Below, piece by piece: positions 23,290 to 35,499 of a stretch of DNA of 64,000 nucleotides. A program made the translations under genes and the position numbers. Source of the DNA: Anastatus disparis (taxonomy: Eukaryota > Arthropoda > Insecta > Hymenoptera > Eupelmidae). Location: assembly GCA_017163975.1 (NCBI GenBank), contig JAFFSR010000240.1, positions 1 to 64,000 of the forward strand, given 5' to 3'. The first letter of the stretch is position 1. The number at the start of each line of letters is the position of its first letter. Below the pieces are notes generated by a model, which did not search any database, had not been told where the DNA came from, and saw only the letters and a list, made by a program, of their open reading frames with translations.

Positions 23290-24545
23290 AATTGAAAATA
23301 TATTTATCGACGATTTTCTCTAGACCGGTACTTTTAGAAATATGATAATTTGTATTTTTAATATGAAGTAAAAAGTATTTATTGGCAACTTTCTCCAGTG
23401 CAATACGCTTGGCAGTGCGATTAAATATTTTTTAATATTATAAGAATAAGTAAAAAGTTCTTAAAGACGATTTTCTTGAGTACAATACTCATGGATGTGC
23501 GATAACCAATTCTTTACAATCTTATACATGATTTGATATGGAATGAAGTTTGATAAGTTATTCAGTAAATGAAATTTTAAAATCTATTAAGATATATTGA
23601 TGTATAACATAAATCGAGTACAAAGTTCTATCTTATATGATAAGTGAACTAAAAATGTTCTTAGTTCATATATGTTTGAAATATTTAACAATAGTAGTAA
23701 GTATTTTTTTTTATTTAACGTCGCTGTATTTATATTATCATTGCGATGTAGCGATGGAGATTATCAATATATTTGTGAACAAAGCACATATAACTCACAG
23801 TGGTGCTTTTACCAATCCGCCGAGAGCGGGATTCGAACTTGGGACCTCGAGATTAAGAATTCATTGATCTGCCGACTGACTGACGACCTCTTCATTTAAT
23901 CTCAAGCTTGTCAATCTAAAAACTTTTATTAGTATAATTATTTTTATTATTAATTTTAATTAACATTCAATTGATCATTTTTGTTCGTTAGAAGTTTTAG
24001 TTAAATTATATTTTTTACTGTAAAATAATTAATTAATTTTAATAAAAATAATAAATTATGTATTTATAGAAGAAATTGAATTTTTGATTTCTTTATTAAT
24101 ATTTTATTATAGTGAATTTTATAGAAACAGTTTGAAATGTAATTATTTTTTATAATTTATCATTAATAACTTAATATTATAGCAATCATTTGGTTTAAAA
24201 AGAAATAGAACATTCTATTTCTTTATCAATGTTACTATATCTATACATACAGATTTGGTAGTAACAACGTTTCCTTTTTTATCAATGCCTTATAGGCAAA
24301 TATATAAACGCCAGATTTACTTTTTACTAAAAGATACTATTAAATTAATCATATCTCACATGAATAATAATATAATTATTCTTGTTTGAATTTATTATTT
24401 TATAAGTTATTTTATATTTATTTTAATATTATGTTTAATAAAAATTTTAATAAACATTCTAAGTTGTTACTATCTTGCTATAAATGGATATAATTCAAAC
24501 AGATTCATATAATTAGATTAAATCATTAAATCATTCTTATAACAG
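23290..24545. repeat. Dispersed duplicate of 59520-62160
   Basis: Blocks before the SINE (around GCGATTAAATATTTTTTAAT and AATACTCATGGATGTGCGAT) and after it (around AAAAGAAATAGAACATTC, ACGTTTCCTTTTTTATC and CAAACAGATTCATATAATTA) reappear in the same order at 59.5-62.2 kb. This copy lacks the two transposon insertions present in the other. No gene was recognised. Confidence 0.75.
23704..23895 (-). mobile_element. tRNA-derived SINE (family 2)
   Basis: On the minus strand it has box B GTTCGAATCCCGC within a tRNA-like head and the shared body, ending in CGTTAAATAAAAAAAA. A SINE stands at the equivalent place in the duplicate region (59925-60116), so it was probably inserted before the duplication. 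Confidence 0.75.
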
Positions 24546-25415
24546 AATTAAATAAAGAGTAAATTTCAGATAAGACAAAACTTGTATCAGAAAGCATTTT
24601 TTTTTTTAAAACCAAAATCAATACATTTTCACCTGAGTAATTCAATAGCCAATAATGTTGCAACAATAACTGTAAGTCCTGCGCGAAAGTTACCATGCCA
24701 CATTTTCTAACAATCAATATAAACTGACTAATGCATAAAATAATTGTTCATTTGGACCATTGACGATTTAATGCAATAAATAATGGCGTTTTGGTTTCAA
24801 AGGATCGTTTGAAAATAATTCTAATCTTAAATGTAAATATTCTTTTATCAATGATTTTAAATGAGTCTCTGATATTGGACGAGGTCTGTCATTTTCATGC
24901 GTACCGTAATTAAAATTGATAATTCTAGAATCAATTGTTTCTAATGTAATACCTGTTACTTCTATTATATTTTTAAATAATAAAGACATCATATCCGAGA
25001 ACACCATTCAAAATATCTGCACTCATATTGTCAGTAACATGATAATTAACTAAAATATTAAAAATACGTTCTGATGTAATGCCAGTCAATTTTGGATTAC
25101 ATAACTTGACATCTTTACTGTAATTTTCACGATTTCGCTGGCAATTTCAGTCGTAAATTATACGTCTGATTTCTCAGCTTTACAAAATCTACATGGATAA
25201 TTTGATGAGAAAGATTCTACGAAACCTGAAGTACTGTGTAGTTCAAGATTATCTCCAATAAAAGGGCTAAAACAAAATAAACTTTAAATGTTTGACCATT
25301 TATTTTGATATCTAAACCGTTATTTTCCAAGTCCTTTAAATCTTCGATCAAAGTATAAAATAATTTCTTAACACCAAACTTGATACGTTTCTGATGTATT
25401 AAAAAGATAGGCAAT
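24526..25415 (-). pseudogene. Degraded transposon-type ORF, family not identified
   Basis: Minus-strand fragments can be read in order: FGVKKLFYTLIEDLKDLENN, NGQTFKVYFVLAL, then after a one-base frame change (A/T run at 25260-25263) GDNLELHSTSGFVESF with a PCRFCK motif; then INFNYGTHENDRPRPISETH with LKPKRHYLLH at 25007-24768; then a short tail. The block order is that of a widespread group of uncharacterised insect transposon-derived proteins, but neither superfamily nor catalytic residues could be assigned. Several stops and frame changes show that it is not intact. Confidence 0.45.
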
Positions 25416-25419
25416 GAAA

Positions 25420-26580
25420 ATCATCGATAGTTGACCAAGTAGATTTTGTGGTAAACTCGGAATCGTATAATAAACAGCACCAATTTTGTTTACGTTTTTA
25501 TGAGGACTAACCGATTAACTTTTTCTTTATTAACTTAAAATTTTATTGTACGGTTTTTGAAAAAAAAATTTTCTTGGTTTTTATTAATAAATAAATATTT
25601 TCCAAATTATAATAGAGTTCTTCTTGAAGATAGAGGATTTTCTGCAAGAACCTACATTACTGCGATTTTGTAGGATGGTTATAGTCATTAAGTACAACTA
25701 GATTTCTATTTGATTCAAAAACTAAGAATCAAATAGATTTTTCCTCTTACTCCTAAATTCTATTTTTTTCAGTGTGCATATTGCCACAGCGTTTTCCCGA
25801 TCGTAAAGATCTCGTGACTAACCAAGATAGCAGACAAGGCACTCTATGGGCAGCCTAAATTAGTCCACGCTAATATTCTAACAGGGGTAACTCAAGGCGC
25901 AAGTAGGGCCCAGCCTATTTACGTTGATATGCACATGCGTTAACACACACTACTCATTGCTTTTTCCTAACCAAAATTTAAGTATGTATGGTTTATGTTA
26001 TGTATAGATATAGATTTACTGCAGAGAAAATATTGCCTTCTAAAGGCCTCGCTATCACCCCGATACACAGCGCCATTCAACGCAATGGCTTGCAATGAAA
26101 GGGCCTAGAAAGACTTTCTTGACTATTAGTTAATTAAGCTTTAATAAGATAATTTTTTATATCATTAAATGAGTTAAAACTTTGCTGGAAAGTTTAAAAG
26201 GGCTACGTGAAAAGATAAAAAGGTTCTAGCTAGTTTATAGCTTAAACTATTTTCTGTTATTTTGTTTAAAATGAATAAACTTTGATGGATATTTTTAATA
26301 TTTTTAAACTAAATAAAATTTACTTTAATTTTAATTAAATTAAAACCTTTTAAAACAAAATTAATAATATTATTCAGCGATAAATTATTAAAAACATAAA
26401 GATTGGTTTTTCCATCAATGGTGGATTAGTTCTACTATATTTAGAATAAAACTCAAATTACTATTTTCTAATTAATACAAAAAAAAAGTAATGTATGATT
26501 TTTCCTTCGAAATAAATACTGAAAAATAGAATAAATTGGTTAAAAACTATTATCAAAACAACATCTAACACATTAAACAT
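25420..26580. other. No gene recognised
   Basis: Non-coding by inspection. A slightly GC-richer patch lies at about 25790-25930, without a recognisable feature. Confidence 0.45.
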
Positions 26581-26589
26581 AATTCACAT

Positions 26590-27204
26590 TAGGGGTGTGC
26601 AAATACTCGAATAATCGAGTTCGAGTCGAGTCGAGTTTTTTCTTCGAGTTCGAGTCGAGTACTCGAGATCCTTAAGTACTCGAAAAAATACGAACTACTC
26701 GAAAAAATACGAGTTACTCGAGTAATCCGAATTACTCGGATGGCTCGAGTTACTCGAATATAATACTCGACTCGACTCGAAGTTAGTTTAAAAGTTTTTC
26801 CTATATTCTTTCTAAATAGACGGATAAACAGAATTCACAGAAAATTAATGAAAATAAAGTGTAAAAAAATGATTTTTTTAAGTATAAAAAAGAACTAATT
26901 ATTACATAATAATATAATATAGTTTTTCGAGTTGTTCGAGTAGCTCAAGTCATTCGAGTTACTCGAGTCATTCGAATAACTCGAGTCATTCGAGTAACTC
27001 GAGCTATTCGAGTAACTCGAGTTATTGGAGTAACTCGGGTTATTCGAGTGACTCGAGTTATTCGATTAGTTTATATTTTTTCGAGTAACTCGATAAATTC
27101 GAGTAACTCGAAAAGTTCGAGTTAATACTCGACTCGGACGAGCTCGAGTCGAGTCGAGTAATTTGTTCGAGTTACTCGTAGTTCGAGCTACTCGCACACC
27201 CCTA
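26590..27204. mobile_element. hAT-like MITE with internal ACTCGA array
   Basis: The termini are TAGGGGTGTGC and GCACACCCCTA, flanked by the 8-bp direct repeat ATTCACAT (26582-26589 and 27205-27212); an 8-bp duplication is the rule for hAT transposons. Inside, both flanks are filled with degenerate tandem ACTCGAGT/ACTCGAATA-type units. There is no transposase, so it depends on an autonomous hAT element elsewhere. Confidence 0.88.
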
Positions 27205-27212
27205 ATTCACAT

Positions 27213-27707
27213 GCATCCATCCTCAGCATTTCACATTTGTCGTCGTATACGCAAATATTAAGCTTAGAATAAAATGCAATGCAACAACTAGCAAGAGCCA
27301 TTACAAAAGTCATATTTTCCGTTTATAACAACAGCTGGAAAAGGATGTGAAATACGTAAATAATGAAATTTCCCGTATAAACTTTTAGTTACGTACATTC
27401 GGCGGAAAGGATATTTTTCCGAATGTGTATACTTCAAATGGCAGCGCTGTATATTTTACCACGCATAGTTCATTCAGTTAGAGAGAGAGAGGGAAAGCTA
27501 GCTGCGAGAGAAAGAGATAATGAGTGCATGCTTTAATGTGGCAACGTTGCACGTCGTAATTTTGTAACTATAGATCATTTAAATAAGTACTAAAATAGTA
27601 TATTATGATACATGTGACTTACATGTAAGACCTCAGCCGATGAAAAATATTCATTAGAAGCTGAGTTATAGTGAAATTTGTCCGGGCGTCTCGCCGACTT
27701 TTTGCAC
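27213..27707. other. No gene recognised
   Basis: Non-coding by inspection; a short GAGAGAGAG run is at 27482. Confidence 0.4.
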
Positions 27708-27711
27708 TTAA

Positions 27712-28311
27712 GGGGATGTAATAGTGTATATGATTTCTACATAGTTACCGACATTACAGTTTTCCAAATTTTTAATCTTTATTCAAAAATTTTCAAAAAT
27801 ATCTCTATATTAAGAGGCTGTCTATAGTTTTGTTCTTGTCTAATCTAAATTTTCTTTATTATTAATAAATTAAATATTTTCATAGAAAGTAAGACAACCG
27901 CCTAATAGAGCAAAAGACAAGCAAACGATTCTTTTATGGAAAATATGAAATTTTGATTATTTTTCGAGTGAAGTCTGAAACGGAAAAACAATCGAACTTG
28001 GATTGAGTTGATTCAACTGTTTTTCCGTTTCAGACTTCACTCGAAAAATAATCAAAATTTCATATTTTTCCATAAAAAAGAATCGTTTGCTTGTCTTTTG
28101 CTCTATTGGGCGGTTGTCTTACTTTTCTATGAAAATATTTAATTTATTAATAATAAAGAAAATTTAGATTAGACAAGGACAGAAATGATACAGCCTCCTC
28201 TTAAGCTCTTTATTAGTAGAAATGGAAGACTGTAATATAGAGATATTTTTAAAAATCTTTGATTAAAAACCAATAACTTAGAAAACTGTAATGTCGGTAT
28301 TTTACATCCCC
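27712..28311. mobile_element. TTAA-flanked foldback element (family C), 600 bp
   Basis: TTAA is present at 27708-27711 and 28312-28315. The ends are GGGGATGTAATAGTG and the complement of GTATTTTACATCCCC. The arms pair almost to the centre (CCGTTTCAGACTTCACTCG at about 28025 against its complement at 27971). No ORF. The GGGGATGT end resembles the GGATGT end of the transposase-exonuclease element at 31702. Confidence 0.85.
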
Positions 28312-28770
28312 TTAATTAACAAATCTCCGGTTCTAATAACTTTATCTAGATAAATAAAAAATCAATTTGTTTGTTATGGATTAATGAACAAAACCTACCT
28401 AGTCACATTTTTCCATCATTTTTAGTTCGAAAGATAAAACGCTTTAAACATTTAAATTGTTTATAACAAATTACTCAACTGTCAGATCGTAAAACACTAT
28501 CGATATTCGTGTTCAGCGAGTCAAAATACATAAAAAAAAATCTTTGTGTTCCCATCTAAATTTAAAAGGCCACGGTGACCCCTCTGGCGACTAGACTATA
28601 TTGTCAAAAACAAGTTTTTCTCTATTCATGTTTGAAAATTTCAGCAATAAAATATAATAGTATACAAAATTTATACACATTTAATTTAGAAAAATCATTT
28701 TTATGTATAATGATAAAGCAAATCATTCTAAAAAATAAAAAAATTAAAGTATATTAAACATTTTTCAGTT

Positions 28771-31240
28771 GTCGAGCCGTTAGTTGGACGCACGTGTGTT
28801 GATGATCAAGATTGCGGATTGAAGAACGGCTTTTGCAACATAGTTAAGAGTCTGTGCGACTGTAATAGGAATTTTGTCCCATCAAAAGATAATACCAAAT
28901 GTTTAAAAGATAAATTTTTATTATTAATTCAGAAAATAAATTTTAAAAATAATTTAATAATTTTCATAATATGAAATGCGTATTTTCTTTGTTATTACGT
29001 TGCTATGGGACTTCGCAGTCGTTGCATAGAGGATGAACAATGTTTAACAAAAGTTGAGAATTCCATTTGCGAAAATAGAAAATGCCATTGCGTTGATGGT
29101 TATTATCAGATCATTCTCGGCGAGTGCAAACTTTTGGGGTCGAGCGTAGCGAGGCCTCGAAAGTTGCACGAGCTAGGATGATCAATATGCATCCATGGTC
29201 TAATATACTATTTTTTTGTCCCGAGGCCGAGACATTTAAAGTTTTTCCGTAGGACGCAAAATGGTCATTTTGCGGCCTAGGGCAAAAAAATAATTTTTAT
29301 AAACAACATGTTATCCCTGGTAGAATAGTAACCATTTTTTGGCCATTTTTGCTGGTCTACATGCTAAAAATGGCATTTATCCAAAAATTCTGGAAACGTT
29401 TTGAACATAATTTCTAGATAAGTGTCACTTTAACATGCCTTAACTAGCAAAAATGGCCAAAAAATTTTTAATTTTCTACCAGGGATAATATAATTTGTTT
29501 TGTCATTTAACGAAAATCTCGTTTTCAAGAGTTACGTAATGGTATATAAGATTTTAAAGACTAAAAATAAAGAAAAAAAATAAAATATCTACTTTTAGAA
29601 TGAAAACAAGCAAAACAATTATTACCAAGTGTCGACGTGTATGGCGTCAGAGTCAGGCATCGCCTACCTGACAACATAACACTTTCTAGAATGATAATTA
29701 TTTTCATATTATCTTGAGAAAAATAATTTTGTTTTTTTCCAATATGTAAGTAATTCGAGTTTTTCGCTGTACATTTTCATGAAATAGAATGATCCTGAGG
29801 AGGAAATTATATTCCTATGTACAATAATAGTGAATTCTTAAAAGTTGAAAATTTTTTTTCTGAATTTCTGAGATTTTTCTATTTTCTGCTCTTTACTATC
29901 TCAAAATAGAGTGGTCTGTAAAAGGAAAAATTAAGAAAATTAGAATTCCTATTCGCAGAATATGCAAAGGAATGTGTACACGACCGGCAATGCGAGCACA
30001 TTACAGGAGCTAAATGTTTAGAGTATAGAAAATCAAAACTCTGCCTTTGTCATCAAGGTACGATTATCAATTACGATTATAGTGCTCGAAAATGTTTACC
30101 AATACTCACATCCATCAATGAGGAGTGCGAAGAATCAGTACAATGTCATAAGAGTTTCAAAAATGCTGAGTGCTACGACAAGAAATGTTATTGCCTGTAT
30201 GCTTATCATTTTGATGAAAAAATAAATGCATGCTTATCTAATACAGGTATGAGTAGTTTAAATAATTTATTCAAGGACGAAAATTGTATTTATTAATTAA
30301 AGCGATAATATTTTAACTAAAGTTTTTTAAATAATTTACGTTTAGATTAATCTCTATTATTATGTAATTTAATTTTAAAAAAGAGAAACATAAAAATTGG
30401 TAGTTTTTATTTTTACGCCGTCAAACTTTCTTGTATTTGATTGCTAACGTTATATAAATTTTGAAAAAAATTTATATGGCTTTATTTATAGACGGACTTA
30501 ATCTAATTATCACTATGTAGTACAAAATTAAATATTCAAAATTTTTCTTTAAACCTTTAGATCATCGTGTATTGATAATGATAAGGTTTTCATTAATTTT
30601 TTATGAATCATTCTATTCTTTGCTTCTGTAATTAGATTGGAGTTCAGCCAAAAATTTAATCTATTAATGTTAGCAAACGCGGTTTACATTTTTTCCTTTA
30701 TATTTATTGGATTTTCTATTACACACACTATACCAAAGCAAAAATTCTACTCTGTGAAAAATAACAAACGTGATGTTTTAGATGGTTAAAATAATTTTGC
30801 AAATAATGCGTTTTTTTCAATCAAAAGAAGAAAAAAATTTTTTTTAGCTTTAAACTTTTATATTTTGTTTCATTTTTTAAACTCGTTTATATTTTTGCAA
30901 ATTCAGTTCGTGGTCATTTGAAATAATTTAATATGTTATTTATTATATCGGAAAAGTAGGATATAATTACATTTTGTATCACATAATTAATGTTTAATTT
31001 TAGCTTACGGATCTGAATGTTCCAAAATTATGGATGGTTGTTATGAAATTCATTCTCCAAATTCCGCAAATACGTTACAATGTTCCGATAAAAATGTTTG
31101 TGACTGTAAAAATAATTATTATCGTGTCGATGGCAGGTGTCATTATTCAGGTAAAAATTATAGATCTAAAATTAATATTTTTAATTCATATCAAAATTTT
31201 TATGTTAATTCAAATATTTTTATTTTTAGGGGCACACTAA
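28771..31240 (+). CDS. EB-module cysteine-rich protein gene, 3' part (secreted or extracellular, inferred)
   Basis: Successive exons each encode cysteine-rich EB-type modules. Exon from 28771 (acceptor TTTTTCAG): TCVDDQDCGLKNGFCN, SLCDCNRNFVP. Exon near 29003-29135: CIEDEQCLTK, CHCVDGYYQI. Exon 29962-30245 (acceptor TTCGCAG, donor GTATGAG): two modules, CVHDRQCEHITGAKC...CLCHQG and CEESVQCHKS...CYCLYAYHF. Exon 31004-31151 (donor GTAAAAA): CSKIMDGCYE...CDCKNNYYRV. A final exon at 31230 adds three codons and TAA at 31238-31240; AATAAA follows near 31420. The later introns are phase 1, allowing module shuffling. The 5' end was not found. The expected donor after the first exon reads ATAAAT, not GT, and the second exon's acceptor does not fit the phase, so the upstream part may be damaged. 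EB modules occur in extracellular invertebrate proteins. Confidence 0.65.
29105..29295. repeat. Hairpin insertion with GAGCGTAGCGAGG loop
   Basis: The exon of the EB-module gene runs straight into this block: GATCATTCTCGGCGAGTGCAA pairs with TTGCACGAGCTAGGATGATC, enclosing TCGAGCGTAGCGAGGCC. TAATATACTATTTTTTT follows, then a second small inverted pair (CCGAGGCCG and GCGGCCTAGG). Similar GAGCG-AGCGAG loops are at about 37393, 52660 and 57980. Confidence 0.55.
29312..29494. mobile_element. Small inverted-repeat element (TTATCCCTGGTAGAA ends)
   Basis: The left end TTATCCCTGGTAGAA and right end TTCTACCAGGGATAA are perfect complements, and inner blocks (GGCCATTTTTGCT / AGCAAAAATGGCC) also pair. 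The target duplication is unclear; TA is possible. Non-coding. Confidence 0.65.
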
Positions 31241-32126
31241 ACAGTTTTTTATAGTTCAATATTTTTGATAATGGTTTCTTTTGTCATTCACATTTGATGT
31301 TTTTTAAATTATGTAAATTTTACAATTTTTAACTGAGAATTATTCATTTGTAAATCTAATTGCTTACTGTTTTTTATTGTGCACAGTATATTTTATAAAA
31401 TAATTATTTACACAAAAATAAAATATTTTATAGCACTTTTTAACATAAATTCACTCTTTTGCCACGATTTCCTGGAGAAAAAATAGTCTATTATTTTACA
31501 GTGAAAAACAAAAGTACTGTGAAAATTTTTTAACTTTTTTACACTGTTCAATAAAGAAAGACTACTTTTAGATGTGCCTAAAACTTAAACAACAAGCAAC
31601 GGCAGTATATTAAACAATAATTTGATATCTGGATTAATTTATAGAGTTTTCATTTATAATTGTAAGGTGCAGATTATTTATATTAACATTTTTCAAATTA
31701 AGGATGTTCAATGGTGTCATGCGGGGAGGTGAAGAGTCAGAGGGGTACCCTATGCTTTAACATAGGAAAGAAGAATCGCTGCCAACTTAAAGTAATGAAA
31801 TATTTTTCAACAAAAAGTTCTTTGAATGGCGCTAAGGAATAAAATATATTACTCAAATTACATTTAAACGTTTTTTTTGATAAACAAAACATTTTAAAAT
31901 GTTTTTTAATTTATTATTAATTAATTTAAGTTCGATAATATGTTGAATGAGATTTGGCAATGCAGCGTTTTTACTTTTGTGTTGGTAATCTCGGATCACT
32001 ATATATAGATATACATAAAGATGTAAAATTATATACTCCGTACAAACGAACTAGATACAGTGTGCGTTTACTTTTGTTGACGATACAGTGAGAATAATAA
32101 CCTATAAAATTTGAGTGAAGTGAAAA

Positions 32127-35100
32127 ATGTCAACTTATAAATGGAAAGGACGTTTTGTGAGCAAAAAAGTTTATGAAGCAATGCTGCGAAGGTCTGAAAA
32201 TGCAAAAAGTTGATTAGAGAAACTAAAATCAGAAGTTGAAAAAACAACCAGCGTTGTAAAAGGTAATAGGATCATCGATATGGAGCATATAATCCATGAA
32301 ATGCATTGCAGTGATTGCTCTGAACCATTGTTACTACAAAATATTGAAAAAGAGACTATTGCGGGTCTTGGTTCTACTTTTTACATACGGTGCCAAAAGT
32401 GTCTCGTCTTGAATTCTGTAAAATCTGGGCCAGAGTACACAAATCCATCTAGTGGGAGGAAGGTTTTCGCTGTAAACACAAAAGCAGTACTAGGTAAAAA
32501 TATTAATATTCTTTCATGCTTACATAACTTTAATTTTTAATTTACAAATCTGAAAAATTAAAATTTAAAATTGAATTCCAGGATCACTTCATACTGGCAA
32601 TGGACAAACTCATTTGAATGAATTTTTTAATATAATAAACGTGCCAGAGTTCAATTCTCAGCTTTTCAAAAAGCACGAAAGGATAATAGGACCTGTAATA
32701 GAATACATTGCCAAAGAAAGCTGCTCAGAAGCCACAGCTATGGAGCGTGTTATGACTGAAGATAGCATAGCTGAATTACAAAAATTGTTGTAAGTCTCAT
32801 CGACTGAACAATTTATTTTTTTTTTCAATGAAGAGTCAATGAACTCATATTAAAATTTTTGTCTCTATTGTTATCTATAATGCAGAATCGTATAAAATTT
32901 ATGCATTAATCATAATCAATTGCACATGTAATTTTTATTATTATTAGTAAAATTTATAATCAGATTTTTTAAATAAATATTTAGATTTTACTATTAATTT
33001 TAGTTATAATTATAGTTCATAAACAATCATGTAATTGGAGACATAATTTTAATAAAATTTAGTACATGTAATTTTTATTATTATTAGTAAAATTTATAAT
33101 CAGATTTTTAAAATAAAATATTTAGATTTTACTATTAATTTTAGTTATAATTATAGTTCATAAACAATCATGTAATTGGAGACATAATTTGAATAAAATT
33201 TATTTTATCTATAATGCAGAATTGTATAAAATTTATGCATTAATCATAATTAATTGTAAATGTAATTTTTATTATTATTAGTAAATATTACAATCAGATT
33301 TTTAAATAAATATTTAGATTTTACTATTAATTTTAGTTATAATTATAGTTCATAAACAATCATGTAATGAGAGATATAATTTTAATAAAATTTCCTTGAG
33401 AAAATCAACATTGAATGATTTAAAAGTTAATTTCAAATATCTCATTTCCTTCCCTTCATAGACCACCTGAAATGCAGAATGGATACCTGATTGTAAATGC
33501 TGATGCTTCAGACTCAAACGATGAAACAATTGTAAGAATTTTCTGTTCTTATGATATGGGATGGAGTCAGCGTGGCAATGGCTATACCTATGATAGCTTA
33601 AATGGCTATTGTGCTCTCATCGGTATGAAGACTGGCAAAGTACTAGATTTTTGTACTCGAAATAGAAAGTGTAAGATTTGTGATTCAGAATTAAAAACTG
33701 GTATACACAAAGAACATGATTGTAGATTAAATTTTACTGGGAGTGCAAAAGCCATGGAGGCTGATGGTGCTGTTGAATTGGTAACACGAAGCCAAATTTT
33801 AAAAGAATCCAATGTACAAGTTGGTATTTTCATTGGGGACAATGATAGCTCTTCTATCTCAGCTTTGAAAGATACCACTAATTATAATATCCTGAAACAA
33901 TCAGATATGAACCACACTACAAAAGGAGTTGGAAATTGTCTCCATGAAATTCATAAGGATACAAAAAAAGATCCAGATAAAGAACTATCCAATGATATGA
34001 TTAAGCACATTCAGCGGTGCTTCACTTTTGCCATCCACCAAAATAAAGGTGACATTGTAGGAATCCAGAGTACCTTAAAAAATATTCCTGATCACTTGTT
34101 CAATAATCACAGTAATTGTGGTGAATGGTGTAGAAGTAATACTGAAAATTACTCAAGTATTAATCTATACAATCATGCTTTGTTCGAAGCATTGCAAAAT
34201 TTGTTCTTTCAACTGTCAGACAATGCTCAAAAATTCACCTTCGCTGCTAGTAGTCAACCAAATGAGAGTCTGAACCACTCCATGTGTTCGAAAGCACCAA
34301 AAGGAATTTCATACAGCACATCAGAGTCTGCTGACTTTAGATTTAGTGCTACCGTAGCTCAAAAAAATACAGGAAAACATTATCTTAATAAATGTATGGA
34401 TGTTTTAGATATACCTGGGGATCGACAGCAATTAGAAAAACATGCTGATAAGTATGATAAAGATCGCTTAAAAATCAAAGAGAAGACTAGTAATCCAGAA
34501 TTTAAGAAAAAAAGATTAGAACTAAAAGCTTATAGAGCCCAGTTAAGGAATAAAAAAGAAAGATCAGAAGATAATACCTACAAAAGCAATATGACTCTAT
34601 TTGATGAAGTACAACCACAACATATACAGATAATAAATATAGATATACCATATAAATATGGAGAACACAATTTGGCTATTATTTTTTTTGATTTGGAAAC
34701 TGGTAGTCTCAAAGCAAATTGTGATATCTTGCAGATTTCTATGAAATGTCATCAATATATATTGAATATATTCATAACACCAACTCAATCAATTCAACCA
34801 TCAGCTGCTAAAGTAAATGGATTTAGCAAACTGCACAAAAAACTTTTTCAGCATGGCAAAGAAGTACAAACAATTTCCAAAGATGCAGCAACTAAAAAGT
34901 ATTAGATTATTTAAAACTTTTTGGGAAAAAAACTATTCTTGTAGCACATAATTGCATTTTTTGATTCTACACGTCTCTTGAATATGATAAAAAAGTCATC
35001 CTTACTCGATGAATATGAAGAGTATGTGTATGGATTTTGTGATACTCTACAAATGTTTAGAAATAAGTTTCCCAAAAGAGAAAATGGATATAAACTGACT

Positions 35101-35499
35101 GTTTTAGCCAATGAACTTTTAAATCTTCCATGTGATGGAGCACACGATGCTCAGTTTGATGTGACTCTTCTAGAAAAGCTTTATGTAGCTCATTTTAGTT
35201 CATCTGAATTAACAGCTGCAACTAAATTAATTCATGATATTACAAGTCAAATGGACAACTAGGATAACATCAGAAAGTTATTGCCTACTTTAGAGCCGAT
35301 GAAAGATATATTGAGTCTTACAATAAGGTCCAGGTTAGCTAGCTACGGAATCACTTATGAAAAGATTATTGATGTATTTAAAACTAAAGGAGTCATGGAA
35401 ACCAAAGCTTTATTACAAAATAAAGTAGATAGAAAATCTACAATACTCAAGACTGAAAAGACTATAAAAAAGATATTAGATTTCATATCTAATAAATAG
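32127..35499 (+). pseudogene. Mutator-like transposase with C-terminal DEDDh 3'-5' exonuclease domain
   Basis: Three exons: 32127-32494 (donor GTAAAAA), about 32582-32791 (acceptor TTCCAG, donor GTAAGT) and 33463-35499 (acceptor TTCATAG). Exon 1 has paired CxxC motifs (MHCSDC, RCQKC). Exon 3 gives CSYDMGWSQRGNG, IGDNDSSSISAL and QPNESLNHSMCSKAPKG, the likely acidic triad of the Mutator-like transposase domain. The C-terminal 250 codons look like a DnaQ/PML-type exonuclease: IIFFDLETGSLKANCDILQI (Exo I), VAHNC next to FD (Exo II) and GAHDAQFDVTLLEKL (Exo III, H and D). Defects: TGA at 32211, frame changes at 34894-34898 and near 34960, TAG near 35260. The first frame change and others in the window fall in A/T runs. 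Without these the protein would exceed 750 residues. Confidence 0.75.
32924..33440. repeat. Intronic tandem duplication, three units of 140-190 bp
   Basis: Units start at ATGTAATTTTTATTATTATT near 32926, 33067 and 33260 and continue through TTAGATTTTACTATTAATTT and CATAAACAATCATGTAAT. They lie in the second intron of the transposase gene and are very similar, so the duplication is fairly recent. Confidence 0.85.

Noticed and set aside
26590..27204. Simple satellite DNA
   Set aside because: Precise ends and an 8-bp target duplication show that it is a transposable element containing an array.
28981..29010. Possible start codon and signal peptide (ATGAAATGCGTATTTTC) of the EB gene
   Set aside because: Its frame does not match the cysteine-rich frame that follows, and another module lies upstream.
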